Source: Hypsibius dujardini (lineage: Eukaryota > Tardigrada > Eutardigrada > Parachela > Hypsibiidae). Taken from it: a stretch of 20,778 nt of DNA. Shown one piece after another: positions 8,420 through 17,005 of the stretch. How positions within the stretch are numbered: position 1 is the first letter of the stretch; the number at the start of each line of letters is the position of its first letter. The stretch lies in NCBI GenBank assembly GCA_001579985.1, contig LRSR01002005.1:1-20778 (forward strand), written 5' to 3'. The translations under genes were made by a program, and so were the position numbers. Below the pieces are notes generated by a model. The model was not told where the DNA came from. It saw only the letters and a list, made by a program, of their open reading frames with translations, and ran no database searches.

Positions 8420-9016
8420 CGATGTGCCGTCGGTTGCAATGCCTCATCCGCTGAGTGTCAGGTCTATCTGATTCCGGGGTGCTATCGAGGGCGAGCCGGA
8501 CGCTAGTGAGTTAGTTCACTGGTACCGCCACCGTGCCCTTGGGAAACACCGGCTTGATCACTAATCAGATCATCCAACGCGATTGTCAGTGGGGATGCAA
8601 TGCCTCGCGGCGACATGACCAAAGCATGAGTTTTCACATCACCCTTTAACATCCCAAAACCCAGAATATATGGACCTTTATCTTTTTAAGGCTGATGAGC
8701 GAGCTACGATTTATTTACAGCCTCTGGTGGAACTTGAACCCTGATTGCCTATGTCTGAAACGACGGCAAAGAAAAAACAGTCGAGCTCGATCACTCCTTC
8801 TTACGTTGGGAAAATATGCGACGTTATGTGCTTACGGGTCGAGTGTCAGTGTTAGCCGCTCCGCGCTGTCTTTGGAGCGGAAACATCTGTTTCAGAACCC
8901 ATTTAAACTCCACACCTCCAGTCGCGTGCACTGATCTCGGGCCCTCATTAATGATGACGATATTACAGTGATAGTGTACGATCGATATCTGCTGAATTCG
9001 CTACCACCAAAACGAT
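8420..9016. other. no gene recognised
   Basis: Short open frames at 8695-8934 and 8751 (MSETTAKKK...) have no motif. The phrase tgcaatgcctc occurs twice (about 8435 and 8596). The decayed - strand gene may continue into this part, but I could not trace it. Confidence 0.4.
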
Positions 9017-9044
9017 TTGTTGTTGCAGATCTCTCTGGAGTACA

Positions 9045-9272
9045 TTGGAGCACAATGGAGTGCTTTATTATTCATTTTGTCACGATTTCCCAATCAAATT
9101 CCATCCAATACTTGGTCTTCAGACTTGTGCAGCGTCGTGGCATATGACTTTCGTAAAGCCTGCTTTCCGTTCTTCGCGCGTAAAACTTGCTTGTCTGAAT
9201 ATGTTAGCAGTCCCTCCCGACGTTCTAGTCAAGCTCTCAACTGCCGTACTTGACGATGGTCCTTATTCTTAA
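9045..9272 (+). pseudogene. possible Ty3/gypsy-type polyprotein fragment
   Basis: A 75-codon frame reads YYSFCHDFPIKFHPILGLQTC and later LAVPPDVLVKLSTAVLDDG. The phrase HPILGLxTC resembles the end of the retropepsin domain, and VPPDVLxKxS resembles the protease-to-reverse-transcriptase linker, in Ty3/gypsy elements. No Asp-Ser/Thr-Gly protease motif, reverse transcriptase block or LTR is visible, so this is at best a small remnant. The assignment is tentative. Confidence 0.25.
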
Positions 9273-9394
9273 AAATTCGCATTTTGTACACATTGTTCAA
9301 GCTCCCCTGCACTGAAGAATAGCAGGAAAAGTTTTGCATATCACACAAAGAAGGCACAAATTTCGCATTGTACGGTGTAAGCTAGGGTAGAGCG

Positions 9395-9428
9395 ATGGAT
9401 CGGATCGGATCGGATCAGATCGGATCGT
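9395..9428. repeat. GGATC pentanucleotide tandem repeat
   Basis: About six units of GGATC, one imperfect (CAGATC). Confidence 0.9.
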
Positions 9429-9764
9429 AGGTATATAGTTCATGGCAGACGAGATCATCACAAAACACAAACAAATGAACAATCGGTAGGTGAATTTTGT
9501 TCTTGCAGTGACTAGCGGTAACATTTAAGGTCACAATCCATCGAAACCCAGAGAAAATAAAACCAGTATGAGCTCATATCGTACGCGCATTCAGTTGCAA
9601 AAAAAATTACAAAATTCGCTGCTCCTGCTTGCGTCATGTGGAAGAAAAGAAATTAAAATGGAGCTGAAAGGACGTGAAAATATCCTCTCCTTCACACACA
9701 AAATGCCTCTTTGGTAGCCTTACACAGAGGAGGAACTGTCCGAAAGACAAAAAACAAAACCAGC

Positions 9765-9816
9765 CAATACCATACCATACCATACCAATACCAATACCAT
9801 ACCATACAACAGGAAC
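9765..9816. repeat. CCATA/CCAATA tandem repeat
   Basis: Runs of CCATA interleaved with CCAATA. The apparent - strand Trp-Tyr-Gly-Ile-Gly peptides come from this repeat. Confidence 0.9.
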
Positions 9817-10079
9817 CATACCAATAAGCTCTGCTCGCAATTGTTTTGAACGCACTGTCGGTTTGCGAACGGTGATCTCTCCGGGTTACATTGTAACAGA
9901 CTACGTGGGACATGTCCGAACAGTAGCGGGCGGCGAGACGCAGTCGGCAGACCAACTCTCAGCCCCAAAAGAAGCCCCAAATATACCCATCTGGATTCAG
10001 TTCTTCGCCGGTAAAGATGAGGGCCCACACATGCGGTCCCATCTGGCCGCACCGATAGAGGTCTTCCAAATTTGCGGAA

Positions 10080-10226
10080 ATGTCTGCGAAAGCATCTGCT
10101 CTGCCGAGTCAGCCAAATTTGTTTGCATCTTCCCTGACGGCCAACAGGGTTGACCAGCTGGACCTCGTTGACCTCCGCCAGACTGACGAGGACCTTCCAT
10201 TATCCATAACCCTGTACAACGAGTAA
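10080..10226 (+). CDS. possible terminal exon or small ORF, unidentified
   Basis: ATG 10080 to TAA 10226, 48 residues, starting MSAKASALPSQPN and ending with the acidic stretch DLVDLRQTDEDLPLSITLYNE minus its last few residues. The acidic, leucine-rich ending looks protein-like, and the frame is distinct from the longer overlapping ORF. A possible acceptor (gatag) lies just upstream at 10058, so it may be the last exon of a gene. No family recognised. Confidence 0.25.
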   Translation: MSAKASALPSQPNLFASSLTANRVDQLDLVDLRQTDEDLPLSITLYNE

Positions 10227-10285
10227 AATACTTCGTCACAAATCTTTCATCAAAACCACCGTCTTCGATCCCAGATGTTGCGTTA

Positions 10286-10561
10286 GGGATTTCAAAACGT
10301 TTTCAAAAACTTCAGTTTCTTCTATCAAATTCGTAATTTGTCGAGATTAAATAAACGCACCCTAGCTGTTAATAACTGCAAATGGTTGGTGAAAAGCATT
10401 CAAGAATGGTCCAAATTTGAAGGGAAAACTGAAATTTTTAGAAATGTTTTGAAATCCCAGATTGTCCTTGTAAATCAGATTTTTAAACCCCCACAAATTT
10501 CAAAGTTATCAGGAAAAAACCGCGGATTTTGGGTTCAGTTTTGAGAAAAATTACATTTTGC
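10286..10561 (+). mobile_element. inverted-repeat element, copy C (truncated)
   Basis: GGATTTCAAAACGTTTTCAA and the following bases align with the centre of copies A (3683 on) and B (7170 on): shared TATCAAATTCGT, TTAATAACTGCAAATG, CCCCACAA and the ending ATTTTGCA. The outer inverted arms of A and B are absent, so this copy is truncated at both sides. Confidence 0.65.
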
Positions 10562-10820
10562 AGTATGAGAATATATATCGTCAGCCTCGAAACCGACTTT
10601 GGTTTCAAACACAACAAGCTGAGCCCGACTGTCTTGTCGGACTGAGGAGATATACGCTAACTTAAATAGTAGTAAATATTAACTAAGTATTCATTTTATA
10701 ACAACATTTAATTTAGTATTAAAGTAGTAAAATTAGTAATTTATTATTAATAATTTAGCACATTACAAGTAAAATTATAATTTAGTAGTTGAGGCGGTGA
10801 GCCGGATCTTAAGCCGAAAA
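10562..10820. other. AT-rich spacer
   Basis: Strongly AT-rich from about 10660 to 10790, with repeated TTAGTA/AATTTAGT phrases. No gene. Confidence 0.6.
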
Positions 10821-10968
10821 ATGAAAAATAGAGAGGAATACAGCAGAAATTTACGAACTCAAACAACATGGGTGAAAGGAGTTAGCCTCGCACAATCCAA
10901 ATCTGACGTCATTTCTATACGCGATCTCCTATCTCAAATGAAGAAACGCTTTATTTCCAATAAAACGG
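10821..10968 (+). CDS. possible first coding exon, unidentified gene
   Basis: ATG 10821 opens MKNREEYSRNLRTQTTW and continues through SDVISIRDLLSQMKKRF to a strong donor G|gtgagt at 10969. Composition is basic and helical. A possible next exon follows acceptor ttcaag at 11118 (GFQDTENFVLRVHQEDV in one frame), but the phases do not match cleanly. It may belong with the exon at 11480-11700. Product unknown. Confidence 0.3.
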
Positions 10969-11245
10969 GTGAGTCTGCCATATGTACTGTCTGTAGTTAC
11001 TTTATTTGCCTCGGTCGCCGGTAAATAAAGCACGATAAAATAAATAAACATTTAAGCGCGCAAATTTAGGAGAACAAACACGCCTAATTCAATTTCGATG
11101 AAGTTTTCTTACTTCAAGCGCGGATTTCAAGACACGGAAAACTTTGTTTTGAGAGTTCATCAAGAGGACGTCACTCCCCGGAGATCCAGGGTACGAGAAT
11201 GCGGCGGCTAGCCGTGCGAATTGACAAACCATGTAGGGTCAATGC

Positions 11246-11307
11246 GGTAAGCCGAAGGGACAGGCAGGCAAACAAACAGACAAACAGACAGACAGGCAGG
11301 CAAACAA

Positions 11308-11388
<81 letters not shown>

Positions 11389-11407
11389 GACAGAGTGGTA
11401 AGCCGAA
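11246..11407 (+). repeat. CAGA microsatellite between 11-bp direct repeats
   Basis: GGTAAGCCGAA occurs at 11246-11256 and again at 11397-11407, directly bracketing a tract of CAGA/CAAA/GGCA units (about 11258-11395). Both copies contain a gtaag donor-like string. Confidence 0.9.
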
Positions 11408-11479
11408 CCAAATGCCGGATATACTGTACCACTAAGATAAAGTGGGAGTGTCAATTTTGGTTCCCTTACTTCCTACCAG

Positions 11480-11700
11480 GTTGGATCCTTTTTTACAATC
11501 ACTGTCCAAGGGTGGGCGAGTTGAGCTGCTTGGTCTTGACTCCCAAGGCAGCCTCCAATTTTGTGCACATTTTTGCCAATCGTGGATATATTTCGGCCAG
11601 TCGAATCGGGAAGGACTAATTTTCGATATCATTACTGCTCTAAGACGTGCTGTGGTTGTGAACCCAGAAGAGCCGCCACTGGGGCTCCGCTTTCTACATG
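11480..11700 (+). CDS. orphan internal exon, unidentified gene
   Basis: A 221-base stretch, open in one frame, lies between acceptor ctaccag (ending 11479) and donor gtaaga (11701). It starts with the last base of a codon and ends with the first base of one, so it is phase-consistent. It encodes 73 residues including LDPFLQSLSKGGRVELLG, LQFCAHFCQSWIYFGQS and ALRRAVVVNPEEPPLGLRF. The hydrophobic and acidic pattern is that of a folded eukaryotic protein, but I do not recognise the family. No matching downstream exon was found before the - strand transposon gene, so it may be a remnant or part of a gene interrupted by the element. Confidence 0.45.
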
Positions 11701-12073
11701 GTAAGAGATGCTTTTTCTTTCACGGCGTTAAAAATTAACCCTCTCGACATTCAACTTGGAATCGATTGGAATCAGCAGAATTTTTGTAGATGTTTGGGGT
11801 GAAGTTGTAGGCTTTGTCTGGAATAAACCTCCAAAATTTCCGCTCAGAATCGAACATGATTCATAGTTATGCCCCCAAGTGTATACACTTATGCACCCAA
11901 GTGTATACACTTGGGTGCATAAACATGTAACATGTAAACAGAATTAAGAAGATAGTAAGTATATGACTTAGTGGCAGAGGCGTAACAGAGATGCAACCTC
12001 TACCAAATTAATTCGAAGGGTTGAAGGGGCGGGGCGCTTTACATTTTTCAGAACTGCTTTGTATGTAGATTAC
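11701..12073. other. spacer with palindrome and shared repeat fragment
   Basis: Contains the 34-bp palindrome and, around 11745-11790, a segment whose - strand translation (LIPIDSKLNVERV) resembles the + strand at about 14722-14772 (ITPIDLKLNFERV). This suggests two copies of a dispersed element in opposite orientation. No gene recognised. Confidence 0.4.
11889..11922. repeat. 34-bp perfect palindrome
   Basis: TTATGCACCCAAGTGTA followed directly by its exact reverse complement, with no spacer. Just upstream (11868-11889) is a third, imperfect copy of the arm (ATGCCCCCAAGTGTATACAC). Confidence 0.95.
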
Positions 12074-14225
12074 CTGTGCTTTTAAAAGTTTACATGGGAG
12101 GTTATCCTCGCCGAATCACATCTTCATGATTTTCTTTACGACTCCGATAAAAATGGTATGAAGGTCGTCGATTATCATATACCATGCACAGGAGAAGGAA
12201 TGAGGAAGTGCATTGACAGCCGGAAGTCCCTTAATGCCCTTCACCTGCCAAATCAAAAAATACCAAGACAGCTTTACGTGAATACTTGGCTTCGGTTTCG
12301 CCCAACGGTCAAACCGGTTTGTCTTTCTAATCCGAGGGGAACCGAATCAGTATTTAGCCAAGCCAAGCCCAAGCCAAGCCAAGCCCCCCCCCCCCATAAG
12401 GTAAAATCACAGTACATACTTGGGTTGTCCCAGTCGGCTCATTTGCCTGCCCTATCATCCGTTTTCTTGAGCGTCTACGGTAGGCAATTCCAGTGGGTGC
12501 ATACGAATGATTATATCCATCTCCTTTCGCCGTAGAGAATCCAGGATGCTCACAGATGCCACACCCAAAAAAATTGTTGTGGTAGATCATGTTGAGCATT
12601 TCTGCTTTAGCAGGTAAATCTCCAGCCATCCGACTCACGTACACCCTCATGTGCAGAGAATCCTCGTTGACCTCAATCGGAATACCTGCGCAAGCTCGTA
12701 ATGCAAACCACAATTTTAAGCCAATAAGAAATTTATGGAGGTTACCTTCATTTGCATTTATAGCTTTCAAATCCGCTTCAAGTTGTGTTAGCATGCCTTT
12801 GAATGGGACATCTGGAGGCTTCCCCTTTCCCCTTCCCATATAGCATATAACAGCAGATTCCTCATTAGGTACCTTATAATGACGAACGAAAGATATATAA
12901 AGATTATGAATATATATATTTTAGCTGTACCTTGACTCTTTGGGTAACTCGTTGATAACAAAAATTATCGGCCAAATGCTCTTGTTACTGTCCTTAAACA
13001 GTTTAACGCCATCCATATTTGCGGCGAGTGTTATCACCCGAGCACCATCGTCCGCTGTTGGGATTTGCTGCATAAACCGATGATGCCTTGATCCATCGCT
13101 GCAGTCCCGAATTTTGTCCGACTCACAATAGCACGAATCGTTCCAAAACTCAATTGCCCTTCCTACCAACAGAATAGAATATTGTACAGAACTATTATAA
13201 CGGGCAGAACTATTAAATACCTTTTATAAGGGAACTAAGTTCGGCTGCAAGGCAGCCTGTAGCGAATCGATCTGCTTCTTGTGTCGCTGGACTGAAATAA
13301 TAAATTAATAGATTAGTACAGTTCGGTACTCATTTTGCGTGATCTAAAGACTATCGGTTTAAAATATTACGTCTATAAAATGTACGCGCTTGCACTACAT
13401 ATACCATTGGTTTGAGCAATCCGCGAGATCGAGGGCGTCAGTGCACGTACGACAACGTAGGTGCTCCGTAATCCTGGACAAAATTTTCTTAGACCATGTG
13501 ATGTCCGCCTGTCTTACTTGAGAGAAGTCCTTCTTTAGCTTCAGCAGCGCTAAGACCCCAAGAGCGCAACGGTCGGTCATTGCAAAAGACATTTTGCAGA
13601 AGTTCAGGAGCTCTGCCGAACGGGCTTGTTCTCCAATCCGAGCAATTGAGTGGATCACTTCCGCTGCGCGATCGTTCTGCTCGAATATGGCAGACTCATC
13701 CCAGTTCGGAAGATCTGAAGACGAGTCGTCAATTCCGAGTTCGTCATCGTTGTATGTGGAGAAGTTAATCAGCCCGTTATCTGAATTGTAGCAATCTGTG
13801 AGTCAAAATAAAGCGAACTTACATAAAAATATTTACATCATTTACGACCTGTTTAACTAGTTAGCAAACCTGGCGAGTACGCTTCCGGCAGGTCTTTTAA
13901 TTCCAATCCAGCGTCCAAAAAATTTATCGTGTGAACACGTGATTATTTTACGCCTAGCAGAGCAAAATATAAAAGCACGTAAGGAAGAAATAATTTTATG
14001 CAACAGTACTTACACGCTGTTTCCGATCCCAGATTTATAGGTTCTGAATATGGAGACCTCGGTCGATTGCGATCTCTATTTAAATGATGTCAAACATGCC
14101 TGCGTGCGTTTTGCCGATACTTTATCACCTCTTGACAAATACCGCATGCAAACGAGATTTTTCCCACTTTAGTAAGTTGAGAATTCTCAAGAGCACTTTC
14201 GTGAACTGGGGCGGATCCGCCAAAG
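12074..14225 (-). pseudogene. CACTA/EnSpm-like (Tnp2-type) transposase gene, multi-exon, decayed
   Basis: DNA transposase remnant with exons 14014-14225, about 13870-13930, 13405-13795, 13221-13291, 12931-13162, 12420-12872 and 12074-12244. Nearly all junctions fit GT-AG with matching phases. Exon 1 has a C2H2-like finger (CGICQ... then HV, stop, HHLNR). Later exons carry NMDGVKLFKDSNKSIWPI then INELP, AGDLPAKAEMLN then GCGICEHPG, and VKGIKGLPAVNAL then DDLHTIFIGVVKKIM. These are the diagnostic blocks of animal CACTA-like transposases (NxDG...SS.WPI, GDxPA, CxxCxHPG, GxKG, DxxHxxxLGV) and include the three expected acidic residues. Damage: TGA in the finger, TGA after KIMKM where related proteins have Trp, and one frameshift in the GGGAAGGGGAAAGGGG run near 12830. 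The C-terminal exons and the CACTA termini were not found. Between the exons are 50-160-base AT-rich introns. Confidence 0.8.
12353..12396. repeat. CCAAG repeat followed by a C homopolymer
   Basis: Five CCAAG-like units followed by a run of about 13 C, inside an intron of the transposase gene on the other strand. Confidence 0.9.
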
Positions 14226-15118
14226 CTATGAGAAAAGATAATTAATGAGTACAGCAAACCTTCGGAAATCCTAAAAGAAGAAGAAGAAATTCATTTACGA
14301 AAGATCTCTCTGCTGGTAGACACGTGGGTATGTGCGAAACTGCGTAGCAAAACCGCATGACCCGGCCCGGAAATCTAACTGGTATTTGCGGGCATTCGGA
14401 CATAACCAAATGTGCTGAAATGAACTGGTCAAATCCGGGTTAGTAAATGGCTGGCCTATTGCGGGCCCAGTAGTTAATCCGGGAGCTTTGCGGACACGAC
14501 TGAAGTGGTCAGCAAATTTGCCGTGCTTTCACAGCCCCGCAAAAGCATGAGTTTGATAACTGGCAGTGATTTAACTGGTATTTGAGAGGAATATCTCGGC
14601 GCAGCAAAAATTGCGGGCATTAAGCAGTCCCAAATTATATGTGCGGCCGTTTTTACGCGGTTGTGCGGGCCAGCAGCCCGCAATCGCAAAACTCAGATTC
14701 GCACCGGGTACTGTAGAACAAAGATTCCAATAACGCCAATCGATTTGAAATTGAATTTTGAACGCGTCTGTGTCAAAAAGAGATGGCAAAGAGTGAGTGA
14801 AATGTCGCCAAGAATAGTTCCTGTAACATTAGCGATGAAATAAATTTATAGCTGATCAACAAGTACTGAATTCATTTTCTGGTAAGTAGTAATCAAATAA
14901 AGCGGGGACATTTACGGCTTCCTCCTCTTAAATTGTCCCAAGAAAGCTGAATGTTACTAGATAATTTGCAGGTAACAGTAATCCTCGGTGCAGTTTCCGG
15001 CCCCTACCAACTCTTCCAAGGGGACTTTTACTCTTTTTTAGTTTCCGTGCTGGCCCTTAATTTTGCTGGAATTCTCCTTTACTGAAGTAAACAGGTAAGA
15101 GCTGTAACATTCGACTTA
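14226..15118. other. no gene; decayed repeat sequence
   Basis: Contains recurring phrases such as ctggtatttg and gcgggcatt (about 14381 and 14575-14620), suggesting a decayed element. It also holds the segment (about 14715-14772) that resembles the 11745-11790 region on the opposite strand. Probably includes the 5' flank of the transposase gene. Confidence 0.4.
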
Positions 15119-15715
15119 TACGAGGGGCATGCTGAAATGATTGAAAGTCCGTTTTTTAAAAATAGGTTATTCTTTACATTCTAAAACTGAAAATGTGGTG
15201 TGAAAGAATCTTCAATTAGGAGTAAGAAAAAAAATTCCAGACCAGATCGATCGATAACTGACCAGAGGAGAGAGGCCAGTCCGAATCTCACTTTCAAAAA
15301 CGTAAAGAATAATTTACGCGCTGCATGGAGCGCGATAACACGGAGCGCGATAACACAGATCTCACGACGTTTCTTCTCTGTCGATTTAAGAAACACCAAG
15401 CAAATTTATCAAAAATATTTTTTATGTAAATTAAAAGCCTAATTCCTTTTTGTTTCTGGCGTTTACAAAAATGAAAAAGCTTTAGTCTCGTGAGAGATTT
15501 TTTAATCATAAGGAGAAGAAGAAAAAAATTCATATATTCAAACACCACCTCCCGGTGTTTGGCATTTTCTTCCTGTAGTCATTCCGGAATTTTACCCAAT
15601 TTGTTTTTGAATAGGGCAATAGATATATTTCAAGATTTCAATCAATGGATATTCAGAAATCTGAAACTGCAAATTAGAAAAATGGACTTTCAATCATTTC
15701 AGCATGCTCCTCGTA
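15119..15715. mobile_element. TA-flanked MITE with 38-bp terminal inverted repeats
   Basis: The left end TACGAGGGGCATGCTGAAAT continues through GATTGAAAGTCC. The right end (15678-15715) is its reverse complement, with two mismatches in about 38 bases. The element is flanked by TA (15117-15118 and 15716-15717), as for Tc1/mariner target duplication. The TACGAGGGG start is typical of mariner ends. The 597-bp interior has no transposase, so this is a non-autonomous derivative. Confidence 0.8.
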
Positions 15716-17005
15716 TACAGGTTAAATCACTTGATGGTGCTCAAATTTTACTTTAATTCCCGCGTGCACAATTTCACTTTCAATTTTTCAAAACATGCTC
15801 GATTTGAAACCCCTGCCTCTCTATCATAAGTTTAACACGTTTCGGTCAGGATCGCAAAGCGTTATTAATTTTACTTTGGTCTAAATTCGACCACACCTTC
15901 GCATAACCCGTTTCAAACCTGCCACTGTAGTGGCAGCGTGATCAAACAATTTCCACTTAAACAAACCATTCACACAAAAAACCATGGGGGCCAGGTCAGG
16001 GTTATTACCCATCCAGTGCTCTTTCGGAATGAACTTGATTCCGGAATTTCGAAGCCATTCTTGGGTGATTCCGGAAGAGTGTGCTGGAGCACTGTCATGG
16101 TGGAAGTCGACCTTGTTGATAAGCTCTCCCGGAAATAGTTTCCGAATGTCGTTCTTGAAAAGCGGCTTCAAAACATGTTGGATGTAGTACTCACTGTTGA
16201 TTTTCGCTCCGGGTTTGACAAAGCGGATCGCAGTTTTTCCACGGGAGCAAACGCCGGCCACAAACATGACTTGGGGTGAGATTCCTTCCAGAATTTGGTC
16301 CAACTTTCCGGACTCCGTCCTCCCCAAAACTCGTAGTAAATCTTCCGGATCCCGTTAACGTCAGTCAGATAAACCCAGGCCTCATCAATGGTAATAACAT
16401 TCTTCCACTTTCAGCCGTTGATGTAGCGCAGGAACCTTGGGCCTTGGTCCAGCCGTTGTTTAGCCTGCTTGTTCGACAGGGCATGAACACGGCACTTTTT
16501 TTGCACCTTCCCCTCCAAATCCTGGTTAATGACGCGACCAATAGTTGTAGCCAACACACTGTACTTGAAGGATAACGCAGAACGAGTCAGCGGATTCGGT
16601 TATGAAAGGTCCTTTTCAATGGCAGCCACTAGACTAGGAGTTCGGAGTTTCGGGGAGCCACGGGGTTTCATCGACAACGGTGCAGTGTCACTTCCGGCTT
16701 TCTTGTTGATATTTTTCCTGACGAGATTAGATACCACTCTCTGAGAAACAACGATATTCCTGACCTTCAATGCTTTTACAAATTTTCTGGATGATTATTT
16801 CAAACTGACCATTGTCAAAATAGACTCCCTCAGACCCAAATCTAGTTTGCGACCTATCTTTGCATCCAAATGAGACAAGAAATATATCACACATGTGAAA
16901 TTAAGTGGAGCACGTGTTGGGTTTATGAGATTTGGAAATCAGATAAGGCGCCCTGTACAGGTGTGAATATGAGTCAATGAGCACCATCAAGTGGTTTAAC
17001 CTCTA
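15716..17005 (-). mobile_element. mariner element with 28-bp inverted repeats, inactive
   Basis: The left end TACAGGTTAAATCACTTGAT and the reverse complement of the right end TAGAGGTTAAACCACTTGAT agree over about 28 bases (through GGTGCTCA) with two mismatches. It is flanked by TA at 15714-15715 and 17006-17007. The length of 1290 bp is normal for a complete mariner. It contains one transposase gene on the - strand. Confidence 0.85.
15881..16870 (-). pseudogene. mariner transposase, DD37D type, inactivated
   Basis: Cut-and-paste transposase read from about 16870 down to 15881. The N-terminal part has helix-turn-helix-like sequence (VVSQRVVSNLVRKNINKK). The catalytic part has ITIDEAWVYLTD (first Asp), VDFHHDSAPAH (second Asp) and GNNPDLAPMVF. 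Counting from the second Asp, the Val of PMVF sits after 37 residues, where a DD37D enzyme has Asp, so the third catalytic residue is lost by an apparent A-to-T change. There are also three in-frame stops (K-stop-S, S-stop-P, G-stop-K) and a frameshift in a GGGG run near 16327. No good start codon remains. The element ends are well preserved, so it is full-length but dead. Confidence 0.85.

Larger units (their letters stand above)
9273..10079. other. spacer with two simple repeats and an open frame of doubtful meaning
   Basis: Holds the GGATC and CCATA repeats listed separately. The + strand open frame 9674-10153 runs through the CCATA repeat. Its latter part (about 9840-10153, for example PGYIVTDYVGHVRTVAGG) has no recognised motif. 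Confidence 0.4.

Noticed and set aside
9674-10153. 159-codon + strand frame and its - strand counterparts (Trp-Tyr-Gly-rich)
   Set aside because: The first half is the CCATA/CCAATA repeat; the second half has no motif, and a different frame (10080-10226) looks more protein-like.
12158-12535. 125-codon + strand frame
   Set aside because: Antisense to the CACTA-like exons, and passes through the CCAAG/C-run low-complexity tract.
12074-14225. TGA reassigned to a sense codon
   Set aside because: The in-frame TGAs are in decayed transposon or pseudogene sequence, while tRNase Z itself ends in TGA at the expected length. The defensin-like and LRR genes have no internal TGA.
16365-16559. Separate 64-codon - strand frame inside the mariner
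   Set aside because: Out-of-frame shadow of the transposase; the true frame there reads through ITIDEAWVYL.
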